DNA of 64,000 nt from Haliotis asinina (GCF_037392515.1 NW_027133892.1:620001-684000); one strand, 5' to 3'. Positions 10,120-21,283 are shown, numbered from the stretch's first letter. A program made the numbers and translations. The notes: a model not told the origin generated them from the letters alone.

Positions 10120-10275
10120 AGAAATATGGTAGCCTACTGGTTACAGCGTTAAGCGTTGGCTCGTCATGCTGAAGGCCCGGGTTGGATTCCCCTCGTGTGA
10201 AGCGCTTTTCTCGTGTCCGCCGCCGTGATATTGCTGGAATATTACTACAGGCGACGGTGGTCAGGGGTCAGGGAG
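10120..10275 (+). mobile_element. tRNA-derived SINE (family T)
   Basis: A-box-like TGGTAGCCTACTGGTTACAG and B-box-like GGGTTGGATTCC, then GTCCGCCGCCGTGATATTGC and TGGAATATTACTACAGGCG. The order head, body, tail matches the other family T copies. The 5' acceptor-stem part is lost. Confidence 0.7.
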
Positions 10276-11878
10276 TTCGAACCTCCTTAACCCCACTTGC
10301 TCCGCCAACGCAAAAAACAACAATCTTGTGGTCATAAGTCATTTCAAAAGGAGCATCCGCAAAAATAATCTACATGGGCGTTCTTGTGGGTAGTTCTACG
10401 CTGAGCTCGTTACCATGGTTACAGCAGAGACCATCTATTATACGGCCTCTGGTTACAGGCTTGCCTGTCCGTTTGCTGACAACTCCCCTGCCGTCGACAA
10501 GAGTGTGTATAATGTTACGAGTTTTATGGCTCCATTCACAGGTCGTATTGCTTGTTTGATACCACATCCCGCCCTAATCCGGCAGTTGTGGAAAACCCAT
10601 TCTTATCCCGGCAAATAGTCCACAGTCATCTAACCCTACAACACATATGGTCTTTGATTGAACTAAACGGCACTCGGCATGTCGAAGCCGTATCTAAGAA
10701 GACCAACGCTCGCGACCTCGCTTCCTCCAACGAGAAAGGTTGCACCGCGCCAGTTTCACGGGACCCACGACTGTGACGTGATAACGCTTAACTCTGGTGT
10801 TCCTTACCTGACACCGACACTCGTGCACCGACCCAGGCAGCTTCGGCAAACATGTCATCGCAGTGCTGTTGACATACGTGGTCTTGATGAATAATGTCCG
10901 TATTAGCAAGGTTTTGCAATATGAGAGCACGGTGCCTGTGGTGCAATCCCCAACGTCTAGGATTAAACAACATAAACACTAAGGAATTTATTTCGGAGCA
11001 GGCGGAGAAAGATATGTTATACATGATCTGGGCCATCAATGCTTGTGGCGTAATGCGTTGTCAGGGCACGTGCGATATGTAAAATCTCGTCCGGAGTAAA
11101 TAAGGAGAACTGAAGAGTTTTCAATAGTGTTTGCACCGTGCCATGGGCATCTGTAAGTCCATACTACCGTGGCTACCGAGACATATGTGCGATACGGACA
11201 TCAACAATCACTTCCATATGTAATGCCGAAATTGATCTATACCTGAATTTGACGGTAAGAGTGAATTATCGACTGAAAGTACCTGCGTCATGTTGTGCAT
11301 GAGCAATCGTGTGACCAGATTGTCCGTTTGCAGGCTGCCGGCTCATTACAGCCCAGGATCAGGTATTAGTTTAGAAACACACATTTACTCTGCACATAGA
11401 ACTAGGGGTAATGAAACTGAAAGTCGAAGACCCGTGCTCAATTTTCACACATGGGTAAAATGTGTGAAACCCATTTCTAGTTTCACCTGTATTTGTTTCC
11501 CTGTTCCAACTACTGCGCTTACTCTGAAAGTTGCTAACAAAATCAACGACTACAAGATGCGCATTATCTGTGTTCTGTTGTAAACAGGCTACAGCTGAGA
11601 TGAACTAGGAACACCGAAACTTGTATTCATAGGTCATTGGTCGTGATTTATTTGTGAAGGATACGACAGGATCAAAGGGCAGTCGTTGTTACAGCTTACA
11701 AACAAAGCACAAGTGTTTCCATGGCTTCAGTTCAGGACTAATTCTAGTTGCATTGTTCGAACAATTACGTATTGTTGTTAAACGCATTTTACCGATTGAC
11801 TGATAATACAGCTTGTTCAGCTCGATCTGAGCTATACATATGCATGACCCGCGAGGCCACAAGGCACAAACGGAATGT
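10276..11878. other. Non-coding stretch without recognisable genes
   Basis: Short open frames overlap on both strands at 10.4-11.1 and 11.3-11.6 kb, but none shows a domain, splice structure or codon pattern I can defend. Confidence 0.4.
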
Positions 11879-12045
11879 CCAGTAAGCATTAAATAGGGGA
11901 GCAGAGGTTGCTTCTCGTTGCCTACAAGCTCGTGTTGGAACATAAAACGGTCTGTGGCTACGTTTTCAAACAAAGTTAGGACATTGCTGACGATTTCTCG
12001 ACACTGAGGTGTCAAACGTCGACCTTGTCGCGGTTGTTCAGACAT
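11879..12045 (-). pseudogene. Possible N-terminal HTH fragment of a transposase
   Basis: From an ATG at 12045 the minus strand reads MSEQPRQGRRLTPQCREIVS followed by NVLTLFENVATD. A basic K/R-G-R-x-L-T-x-x-x-R-E-I-V-x-N-V start followed by a helix is common at the N-terminus of DDE transposase-like proteins of invertebrates. No catalytic domain follows. Weak call. Confidence 0.25.
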
Positions 12046-12423
12046 GTTGGTGCACCCCCTCACAATAATAGACCATACCAGTTGTGACACGATCATGCAA
12101 TGCATTGGTACTCACTTGATCAGGTCAAGCGGGACACCGACTTGTGATATAGCAGAGAACACTTTCTAACTGTTACCTTAACTGGCTAATGATAGAATGG
12201 GCGGGACCTGAGGTGCACATAGTACTGAGCAGTATTTGACACTACGTTGTTTTTGTTTGTTTGTTTTGTTAAAGTGATTAATGTTGGCTCTTTTTTTTTC
12301 AGAGAATTCACTTAGATGGGAAGGTGTAGTGCTATCTGTGTGACGTAATGTCATGTGACTCGGGTAACGGTATTGTGGCTGGATGCCCGGTTCTTGTGTT
12401 TACGACTGGAAAATCGTGCTGTT

Positions 12424-12560
12424 TTAGTGAGTGAGTGAGTGAGTGACTTACGTTTAACGCCGCTTGTAGCAATATTCCAGCAATGCCACGGCGGGGGACA
12501 CCTGAAGTGGGCTTCACACACGTTGTACCCATGTGGTGAATCGAGCTCTTCAACCATTAG
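12424..12560 (-). mobile_element. tRNA-derived SINE (family T), head-truncated
   Basis: GTGAGTGAGTGAGTGACTTA is followed by AGCAATATTCCAGCAATGCC, CGGCGGGGGACACC and a remnant GTGAATCGAGCTC of the B box, which is the antisense reading of family T. Confidence 0.75.
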
Positions 12561-12790
12561 AGTTACATAATGGAGTTTTGGAAGATGTTCGACGCATTAA
12601 CACCTAAGACATCCTTATTCTTGCAAGACAAAAGCTATCGCAAAATATAACAACTTTCATACTTGAAACTATTAAGGATGTAGCTACCATATAATCTCAC
12701 TATCACTATAGAGAGAAAGAGGTAGGAGCGGTCGTCTCAAAAGCAAAACCTGGACGGGTGAAGCAGACAATTGTTGGGGTCGGACTGGGG

Positions 12791-13265
12791 GTATATAATC
12801 AAGTCTGAACCAGCGCTCGAAATAATCGCCGGCCCGGAGGCCCAGCGCCAGTTGTTATCGTAAGGGGCCGACAGTTTCAAATATCTGCAGGCCCTTGTGG
12901 CCTTCAGTAATTATCCGTCTTTATATCAGCTGGAATCCTTCCTGTACGACCCATCATGTTACAATAACATACAGGTTCATTTCCTGGTATTTCAGACCTT
13001 TGCGCATAGGAATGACAAATTCTCTCTAGCTGTCATAGGTTTCGCTAACTGATTTTGTAGAAACAGTGTGCAATTGTCACAATAGCTACTGTAGTCTATT
13101 TTAATTTTATCGGTTTTTATCGACGTTGGTGGACAACGGCCAAATTAAAGCATTGCACACACTGGTCTGAACCAGACAATCCAGTGGTCAACACCATGAG
13201 CATCCTTGTACGTAATTAGGATACGGAGGAAAGTGTCAACCAACTCAGCGAGCCCGAGGAGCACC
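12791..13265 (-). mobile_element. SINE family A copy split by a nested insertion
   Basis: TATATAATCAAGTCTGAACC at 12791-12812 continues logically at 13165 with GTCTGAACCAGACAATCCAG and on through CAACCAACTCAGCGAGCCCG. The two halves flank the insertion described next. Both outer ends of the SINE are lost. Confidence 0.75.
12814..13164. mobile_element. 351-bp inserted element with 11-bp target duplication
   Basis: GTCTGAACCAG is present exactly at 12803-12813 and 13165-13175, directly flanking 351 bp that starts CGCTCGAAATAATCGCCGGC and ends AAAGCATTGCACACACTG. I do not recognise the family. There is no poly(A) tail, tRNA box pair or obvious terminal inverted repeat. The 11-bp duplication points to a transposition event into a pre-existing SINE. 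Confidence 0.75.
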
Positions 13266-13291
13266 CTCACAGGAACGCTATCACCACATAA

Positions 13292-13440
13292 CCCCCCCCC
13301 CCCCCCCAATGTTACCTCCACAATCACATTGGATACGGTGCACCACCCTTTAAACGCCCCTCCCTAACCCCCATCCTAACCCCCTTTCCCCATTCCCCCA
13401 ACACACACACACACTCTCTCTCTCTCTTTCTCTCTCCCTC
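13292..13440. repeat. Simple repeats: C16 run, (AC)n, (TC)n
   Basis: A 16-bp C run at 13292-13307, then ACACACACACAC and TCTCTCTCTCTC tracts around 13,402-13,440. Confidence 0.9.
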
Positions 13441-14204
13441 TCTCCTTTTGTTGTATCTTCCTACGCTAGGAGAAAGAAATATTTTTCTAATTCGAATCTC
13501 ACAAGAAAAATATTATACATATCACCCGCTGTGTAATGCAGCTCAATAATTCACTCACTCACATCTGCATACATAATTGTACCATTGGTGGTGCACTGAT
13601 CCAAACGCTCATTAAATCGACATTAATTGTACAGTTGACTGAAAACATAACACTGTGACAGCTGTCAAGGTAGTAACTGTGAAACAGGTATATCATTAAT
13701 AAAGATACAAGTGATGAGGTATCCTAGCAACAGTATCACGAGATAACAACAGGTGAGCGGTTGTAACATGTCCTAACAGCAATAACATCGGTAACAGTGA
13801 CAAGACTGGAAATTGGATTTAAAACAGTTTGTATCAATACGTCATAGAATCATGTCACGTGTGCTGAACAATACAGCAATATGTCTGTTTCCATTTACAT
13901 CTCAGTTGAAACACAGTTTTAAGAACGATGCTCGTAAATTGTCCACATTATTTGCTATATTACACAAGAGATTCACTGAGTAGTGATTAACATTGGATAG
14001 GCCTGGGAGATATTTTAATTTTGATTTAAACATATCTTTTCAAGAAAATGGATTGGTTACAAGCTATTCCAACTTTGAGACACCCGCTCCTATTTACAGT
14101 GCTTACATGCAAAAGAGAAGCAAAGTGTATGTACAGGGATAGAAAGGTATATACAATAATACATTCAAATGAAAGTAATACGTTGAATGCACGAATTATT
14201 TAGA
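13441..14204. other. Non-coding AT-rich stretch
   Basis: No gene or repeat family recognised. It lies downstream of the LINE 3' end on the minus strand. Confidence 0.4.
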
Positions 14205-15156
14205 TCATAAACATATCAAAGTTGATGAACCGTTTGGAGTTTGATATATATCTTTGAACTTCTTTAAAAATCTGTTTATTGTCATTGTACATAAGATCTG
14301 CACTGCCAGTACCTCTAGGTTTATTTGTGCTCTAATGCTACAAATTTTGCCAACATTTTGAAACATTTCCCGTCTGATATTACAATACAAAGAACATTCC
14401 ATGAAATAATGAGAATTTTCACAGGTAAACTTCCAAGTACATTCTGTGTTCTCAATGAGATCGATCCTACACAGATCACCATTTAATCTACTATTTGAAT
14501 ATCTTAGCTGGGTATGAATTACATTGAGTTTTCTATTACCACACGAGAAATATTCTGTTGCTTCTGGCTTACGCGAGCTTACAGGCGATGTCAAACTTTT
14601 AAGGGAATCTGATTCTCTAACATATAAGGGGAGATAATTCCACAGTTGTGAAGATGAAGGGAAGAACGATTGGGTGTAGAGACTTGTGCAGGAATAGGAC
14701 AGGGAAATATCACATATGTTTCTATATTTTGTCCTGGATTCACAGTGTGGGGTATGAGATCACAAAGGTAGGATGGAGCAGTTTTGTTGTAGATATTACA
14801 GAATAAAGTTTAAGATATCTTCTTCTCTCTTTTAACTACTGCTAACCTGTTTCATTAATTACAGTATCTCTGGAAGCATGTTTTGGTAAACCAGTAACCA
14901 TCCTGGCGGCCTCAAACTGAACTTTTTCAATTTTATCGGTTAAATCTATCAAACAACCATCCCACAATTCACAGGCATATTCATGATTTGGTCTTATGAA
15001 TACAATACAGATCTTATCTTGGCTGTCTCTGTTCAACATGAACTTTCTCATTGTTGAAACCATCAAGGACGTTCTTCTTACGATGTCATCAATATGGGTA
15101 TTCCATTTACAATCAGGAGGAAATGTTACTCCAAGATGTTTATGAAATATTTCCAA
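14205..15156 (-). pseudogene. LINE ORF2 3' portion (RT end and C-terminal domain)
   Basis: From 15156 the minus strand reads HKHLGVTFPPDCKWNTHIDD, IRPNHEYACELWDG and IEKVQFEAARMVTG, the typical segment after the RT palm in CR1/jockey-like LINEs. Around 14,600-14,750 a broken stretch fits the usual serine-rich, LWN-containing connector. From 14594 it continues with YFSCGNRKLNVIHTQLRYSN and HYFMECSLYCNIRREMF, the H-x-x-x-x-C end domain. Frame changes between segments show it is dead. Confidence 0.8.
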
Positions 15157-15184
15157 CCTGTGTAATTTAGTGAAATCCCTAATA

Positions 15185-15275
15185 TGGAAGTCGCGGTGGC
15201 TGAGTGGGCTAGGCGGCTGACTTTGTGTGCTGGCGTTTACGTGCTTGACTCTGAGGGTGCGGGTTCGAATTGTAG
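15185..15275 (+). mobile_element. Truncated tRNA-like SINE head
   Basis: GTCGCGGTGGCTGAGTGGGC gives an A box and GTGCGGGTTCGAATT a B box, about 70 bases apart with a variable-arm-like insert, as in Leu/Ser tRNAs. The 3' acceptor half is missing and is replaced by a GTAGAATT triplication, so this is not a functional tRNA gene. It interrupts the minus-strand LINE between its RT catalytic box and the segment at 15156. Confidence 0.6.
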
Positions 15276-15289
15276 AATTGTAGAATTGT

Positions 15290-15545
15290 ATTTTTATTCT
15301 TAAGACTGAAAAGTACAGCCTCTGTTTTGTGGGGATTGTATGTCACAAGCCTACGATTTCCCCAGCACCACAGTAAGTTCTTATTAAGTGTATCTGGGCC
15401 TGTGATTTATGGATGAAAATCCCATTGATGTATCATCTGTGCACAAGCGTGCAGCACAATCTAGTTCATCGGCAATTTCATTAACATATACCTTTGGGAA
15501 TGACAGCATGTAGATTTTGTTCCTCCCTTTATTACTGAATTTCCC
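15290..15545 (-). pseudogene. LINE RT palm fragment
   Basis: The minus strand reads SFPKVYVNEIADELDCAARL followed by CTDDTS, where an F/Y-A-D-D box is expected. The first residues of the catalytic box are altered and stops follow. It belongs with the fragments at 14205-15156 and 16364-18480 as pieces of one minus-strand LINE. Confidence 0.65.
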
Positions 15546-15609
15546 CACAGGTTAAATGCAATTATGAACGAGGGTGGCACGGCAGTATCGCCAATAGCCA
15601 TAAATACTA

Positions 15610-16060
15610 CAAGTATATTCTCTGTTTAAGACAGGTTTCCAAACCCCAAACTGAATTTTACCTCTCTGTTATAACCATAAATAAATTCAGAACTGCTCTT
15701 GCACATTTCTGATGCAGGTCACATAAACTAGCCATTGAAACTGGCAGATATTCTGATATCGCAAGGCATGAAAGACTAAGTAATGTCTGTAACACTGGAT
15801 ACGTCGACAGTGAATATCACTTCCTGCTGACTTGTGCAACTTACGATGACCTCCGCCAAAGATACATCATACCCCTTAAATATTCTGAATTCCCAACTAT
15901 GGCAAAGTCCAAAATAGTCATGTCCTCCCAACATGAATCGGGTATTAGAAACTTGGCCTGCTACAGTTTCCATGCCTCAAACCTTCGTAAAAAGAGTGAT
16001 TTAGTATATCCTCCATGCTGCACAGGTAACAGCTGATATGGTCTGTTACCCCGTACCTAC
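15610..16060 (+). pseudogene. Second LINE C-terminal fragment in the opposite orientation
   Basis: Plus-strand reading: FRTALAHF, a TGA stop, then SHKLAIETGRYSDIARHERL, followed by a C..(9)..H-F-L-L-T-C zinc-knuckle-like end and YDDLRQRYI. This is the C-terminal domain of another LINE ORF2. It sits inside the minus-strand LINE where the N-terminal half of the RT should be, so insertion or rearrangement removed that part. Confidence 0.75.
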
Positions 16061-16363
16061 CTCGTTGTGTAAAACTATGCATCATTGATCACGGAATGGT
16101 ATATATATATATATCCCATGCCTGGACAACATCTGTATAAATATTCTATGAATGTCGATTTTATGCATTTATCGTACTTGCAGTCTGCCAAAGGCCTTAG
16201 AAACACCATAAAACACCATACAATAGTCTTCACGTCTATCTAGAGCTGAGCAAATATTGTTATATATTGTTATATATATTGTTATACGTTGTTTTGTATA
16301 TACCTGTACTTTAGGTCGTAATGGCGGAATAGAGTTGATAGATCCTGATTCTTTGATTAGCCC

Positions 16364-17300
16364 TCACAGAACTTTCCAAAATGAAGGTTTTCTGTCTCTG
16401 CTCATCTCAGATATAAACTCATCAAGGTACGAAAAATAATGTTCCTTTGCATAACACTTCATGTTATGAACTTCATTTCGTTGTTTACGGTATGCCAATT
16501 TATCCTCATATCTGTTAGTTAATTTTGCCCTTTTTCTTAACTTAACGTTTTCTTGTTCACGTCGTATTTCCGAATTGTACCAAGGTTTGTCACTGGGTCT
16601 AATCATTACATTTCTAGATGGAATACATTCCTTAATATACCTTCCTAGGTGATTATAAAATACATATATTGTCTCATCAATACCAGTAGTGTTTGCTATC
16701 ACATGGTTCCAACCAGTATTGGTTATATATTTAGTCAGTAACTCATGGTCGCCATTACACGATGCATTTCTGCTATAACATACAGACAGAGAAATAGCTG
16801 TGTTAATGGCGACAAATGTGCTCCTGTGATCACTTATGTAGTTATGTCACTACTGAAATCGATCACGCCACTGTCAAACACGTCAACATCGTTACTAATT
16901 AATACGGGACGTAATAAAGTTCGGCTTATTCTACTAACACGTGTAGGGTCCTTACTAACATTATGAAATGCCTTTCTGTTAATAATTTCTCTTAAATGTG
17001 AAATTTTACCTGACAAGGGGTCCTCATTCAGATCACCGTTAAGCATGTTTTTAATGTAAGGTCTAATGAATTTTCTATTGACCCTTCTAGTCGCTCCCAA
17101 AAAGTCGCGTTTATGCCGGGGGTCTGTAAGCTGCACAAAGCATGATCGATTTCTGACCTAAATATATTTCTCACCAGATTGCTTTATCGATAGTGTTTTC
17201 CAAATCAAAGCGTCCTTTAAAACTCAAAACATTTTTCACATGGATCATGACACCTCCACCGAAAGCATTTCTATCTTTACGTAAAAACTTCGTGAAAACT
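16364..17300 (-). pseudogene. LINE endonuclease (APE-type) and linker portion
   Basis: Reading 17300 downward on the minus strand: FLRKDRNAFGGGVMIHVKN (the usual R-x-D-R-x-x-x-G-G-G-V-x-I element of APE endonucleases), the D-S-G-V-I-D-F-S-S-D motif, and from 16702 the linker PWYNSEIRREQENVKLRKRA. Frames shift between these blocks. The endonuclease N-terminus is separated from this part by the 41-bp minisatellite. Confidence 0.8.
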
Positions 17301-18407
17301 ATTCCATGTTACATTTGTGCTCCTGATACAGTTCAGTAACCATTCCACATTACATTTGTGCTGCCGATACAGTTAAGTAACCATTCCACATTACATTTGT
17401 GCTGCCGATAAAGTTAAGTAACCATTCCACGTTACATTTGTGCGACTGATACAGTTAAGTAACCATTCCATGTTACATTTGTGCAACTGATACAGTTAAG
17501 TAACCATTCCACGTTACATTTGTGCTGCCGATACAGTTCAGTAACCATTCTACGTTACATTTGTGCTGCTGATACAGTTCAGTAACCATTCCATGTTACA
17601 TGTGTGCTACTGATACAGTTAAGGAACCATTCCATGTTACATTTGTGCTACTGATACAGTTAAGGAACCATTCCATGTTACATTTGTGCTACTGATACAG
17701 TTAAGGAACCATTCCATGTTACATTTGTGCTGCTGATACAGTTAAGTAACCATTCCAAGTTACATTTGTGCTACTGATACAGTTAAGTAACCATTCCACG
17801 TTACATTTGTGCTACTGATACAGTTAAGCAACCATTCCATGTTACATTTGTGCTGCTGATACAGTTCAGTAACCATTCTACGTTACATTTGTGCTGCTGA
17901 TACAGTTCAGTAACCATTCCATGTTACATGTGTGCAACTGATACAGTTAAGGAACCATTCCATGTTACATTTGTGCTACTGATACAGTTAAGGAACCATT
18001 CCATGTTACATTTGTGCTACTGATACAGTTAAGGAACCATTCCATGTTACATTTGTGCTGCTGATACAGTTCAGTAACCATTCCATGTTACATTTGTGCT
18101 GCTGATACAGTTCAGTAACCATTCTACGTTACATTTGTGCTGCTGATACAGTTCAGTAACCATTCCATGTTACATGTGTGCTACTGATACAGTTAAGGAA
18201 CCATTCCATGTTACATTTGTGCTACTGATACAGTTAAGTAACCATTCCGTGTTACATTTGTGCTACTGATACAGTTCAGTAACCATTCCACGTTACATTT
18301 GTGCTGCTGATACAGTTCAGTAACCATTCCACGTTACATTTGTACTGCTGATACAGTTCAGTAACCATTCTACGTTACATTTGTGCTGCTGATACAGTTA
18401 AATAAGA
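17301..18407. repeat. 41-bp minisatellite, 27 units, inside the LINE endonuclease region
   Basis: Units start with ATTCCATGTTACATTTGTGC and continue TGCTGATACAGTTCAGTAACC. The first unit starts at 17301 and the 27th at 18367, exactly 26 x 41 bp apart, so there is no net indel in the whole array. Variant units starting ATTCTACGTT fall at units 7, 15, 21 and 27. On the minus strand one unit encodes NCISSTNVTWNG, which is just the coding segment expected between the LINE motifs flanking the array. Confidence 0.95.
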
Positions 18408-18490
18408 GCGTCTCAGTGCCACAAATAATTTGGCTTTCAGATAAGCATTCATTGAAGTAAGCTAGCTTGTGCCTCACACTTCTCGTTTTG
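18408..18490 (-). pseudogene. LINE endonuclease N-terminal motif
   Basis: The minus strand reads LQILHLKTRSVRHKLAYFNE followed by SQIICGTET. H-L-N-T-R-S-x-R-N-K and I-I-x-x-T-E-T are the first conserved blocks of APE endonucleases in CR1/jockey-like LINEs. It directly abuts the minisatellite. Confidence 0.8.
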
Positions 18491-19215
18491 AGGTGAAGAA
18501 TTTGTAAAGTTTTGTCTAATGATTGGGTTACAGCATTATAGGGCCAAGTCTGTATCACCGGAGAGCAAAGTAATATAAATATATAACTATATATAATCAG
18601 CACGTTGGTGTTACCTAACACAGAGGATGGCACACATAATACAATCCACGCCTTACACTCCAATCTGGATATTGACAATGATCAGTTGAAAAGTCTCAGA
18701 AAATAACCTAATAGATCCATATGTGATCGTTGAACGTTTGAGCTTGCTCGATGTGTGGTTCCATGAAATCTCCTGATAGCAATTCTATATTTTAATCTCA
18801 GGTCGTGATACTTTTCACAATTTAAACAGGACGTGGACCTCGTCCTCCATAACACTGAGATCACATTGCGAACAGAGTGGTTTATATATTTGTTCATTTA
18901 CGTTTTTACGTAAGTTAACATTGAAATCATGACGAGATATTCTTCAAGTACATAAGACTCTAAACAAAGACCTATCCGAGAGAAACATGATATAGTTTTC
19001 CTGTAACAAGGACTTTATACTACTGTGATTACATAGATAGTGCAGAGATAATATATAACTCTGCCGTTGTTTGGAAATAGTTGTAAACATGATAGAATCA
19101 CCAACATTTTGGGAAAACCAAACGTGCGTAAAACCTGTGTAAAATAACAAATTTCTGAGACTTGACACTCAGTTTTGCTTTCCAGCATCATCTAATGTTT
19201 TTTCACATTATATAG
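18491..19215. other. Unresolved stretch upstream of the LINE
   Basis: The minus-strand segment 18682-18897 (NLKYRI..., C-x-x-C-x(3)-H-like residues) could be more LINE-derived debris. I cannot assign it. Confidence 0.3.
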
Positions 19216-19602
19216 CAACCAAGAGCGGTCTTGCACCTTGTTAAGGACAACCAAAGGCGGTTTCGCGCCTTGTAAAGGACAACCAAGAGCGGTCTTGCAC
19301 CTTGTTAAGGACAACCAAAGGCGGTTTCGCGCCTTGTAAAGGACAACCAAGAGCGGTCTTGCACCTTGTAAAGGACAACCAAAGGCGGTTTCGCGCCTTG
19401 TAAAGGACAACCAAGAGCGATCTCGCATCTTGTTCGGGAAAAACAAAGGGCGTTCTTGCACCTTGTTAAGGACAGCCAAGAGCGGCCGTGCACCTTTTCA
19501 ATGACAGCCAAGAGTGGCCATGCACCTTTTTAAGGACAGCCAAGAGCGGCCGTGCACCTTTTCAATGACAGCCAAGAGTGGCCATGCACCTTTTTAAGGA
19601 CA
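19216..19602. repeat. 32-bp tandem array with 64-bp higher-order unit
   Basis: AACCAAGAGCGGTCTTGCACCTTG and AACCAAAGGCGGTTTCGCGCCTTG types alternate at 32-bp steps through about 19,430; later units change to GGACAGCCAAGAGCGGCCGTG and AGTGGCCATGCACC types. There are about 12 units. It is open in more than one minus-strand frame, which follows from repetition and is not evidence for a protein. Confidence 0.9.
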
Positions 19603-20330
19603 AATTATCTCATTGGACGAGCAGTAAGATGACACGAGGTTTGTCAAACACCCTGTGAATAATTTGTTTTGAGTGTTTAGACATGTGATAGGGCGGTAGT
19701 TTTTGGGGATCAGTCAAGTCTCCTTTTTTGGGAAGGAGTATTGTGCGACCTTTGCAGAACCATGGAGGAACATCACCTGTGTCCACACGAGAATTAAAAC
19801 AATGGAGTAATGGTGTTTGGACACATGGGAGGCCGTTTGTCATGCTCACCAACTCCACTTGTTTTAAGTTGCCTATAGAATTGCTTTTCATTATTTCTGA
19901 ACATTTCATTTTGTTTGATAAGTTTATATCCCCTTTCCCATTTTTTCTTTCTTTCAGTCCAAACTTTTATTTTTGCCTTCAGGGAATCGACAATTTGGAC
20001 AAGGACCTTTTCTTTTGTTGTCTTGTACAGTGATTTTAATTTTCTCCAAATTGCCTTTTGACGTTTAGACGTGGGATTCCCTGATGATCTTAATTTCAGG
20101 CACAGCTCTAACCAGGAAATATGTTTCTAGTTTCTGTTAATTTTACTTGAAACCGGTTTCTCATTTGGTTACTGTTCTTAGTATTAGAAGACTTTTCTTT
20201 GATAACCGTGTGAACCATAGACACAACAATTTACTTCATGTAATGATCAGTCCGAAGAAAGTTTTAAAGAGATAATTTCAATAAGTAAATCAATTTCATT
20301 TATAGGAAAAGACACGTTTAGTTGTTTAAT
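19603..20330 (-). pseudogene. LINE RT fingers fragment of a different element
   Basis: The minus strand carries FNSRVDTGDVPPWFCKGRTI followed by LLPKKGDLTDPQKLPPYH. G-R-T-x-L-x-x-K-x-G with a following R-P-I-T-C-like segment marks the fingers of LINE reverse transcriptases with the G-R-T-I-L motif (R2/NeSL-like). Upstream to about 20,330 lies a broken K-rich region that fits its N-terminal side. No palm motif follows, so it is a separate fragment from the LINE at 14.2-18.5 kb. Confidence 0.55.
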
Positions 20331-21283
20331 TGGCCTCCGTTTCATTAAAGGTTAATCACAAATTTCTTCATAAATAGAAGTAAACAAAATGTAAACAGGA
20401 TTTCCGGAAAAGTCTGCAACCGAAGAAGAGGAAGAGTGAGGGTCCAAAATTTCGGGGCCAATTGGCTCTTTCACGGAAGAGTTTCCTTCAGAAAGAGGAA
20501 AGAGGTTGACTCGGTTTGGGGTCAGCTGCCACTTGAGCATTCTGCTCTTGCAAAAGGTTCCTGACGGGCACTAGTTGTTTGTCAACACTCAAGTAGTGTG
20601 GATTTGAGATGTTTTGACCAAGATATTAGGGGTCAGCCCTAACTGGGTGATGTATGTTTGGTTCAGGGAATAAAATTCCCCTATCTAGGCCCACCACAAA
20701 GAGGCGTACATCATCAGGCCCTTATTATTATTATCATTAATGGTGGTAGTAGTAGTAGTGGTGGTGGTGTTGATTTTTATGACTTTGCATATATTTTATC
20801 TGAGTGATACGAGTTTGTGTGATTCTGGGGTTTGTCGGGGTTTCTTTGTTGGGATCACTTGTTTCAATGTAGCGAGTATTTTATGTTGTAGGGAATTTAG
20901 CAGAATGATTACGTCTGTTCTCATAGAGTTGGGGTAGAGTTTCTGTATTGTTCGAGGTGCAGTGTCGGATATTTGGGCTTGGGGTGGCAGTACGTTATAA
21001 ACTGATGTAGCGAGTCTTTTCTGTTGTAGCGAGGCAGGGTGATTATAACATCTGTGCTTACAGTACGGGGTTAATGGTTGTGCTTTTATCTGTCATAAGC
21101 ATGGTCGTCTTATACATGATTTGATTTCTTTAACTTTATTGCTGTAGTTTGTTCCACGTGGCTTTAGAATAATTATTATTGCTTTCCGTTGTGTTTAGAG
21201 TGTTGGAGAATTTTCCCTTTGTTAATTTTAGTGTTTAGCATATGTGAACTGTGGCGAAGTTGTTTTACGTCAGGAAGTTCTGT
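20331..21283. other. Non-coding stretch with a GTA/GTG-rich simple tract
   Basis: There is an ATT/GGT trinucleotide tract at about 20,725-20,775. A 62-residue minus-strand open segment at 20352-20540 was not recognised. Confidence 0.35.

Noticed and set aside
15185..15275. Functional tRNA-Leu or tRNA-Ser gene
   Set aside because: A and B boxes are present, but the 3' T-arm and acceptor strand are missing, so no cloverleaf can form.
17301..18407. CRISPR-like array
   Set aside because: The units are contiguous 41-bp repeats with no unique spacers, in a eukaryotic LINE.
19192..19511. 95- and 68-codon minus-strand frames
   Set aside because: Repeat artefact of the 32-bp array.
20725..20775. 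Valine-rich open frame start at 20,740
   Set aside because: It is produced by a GGT/GTA simple repeat.
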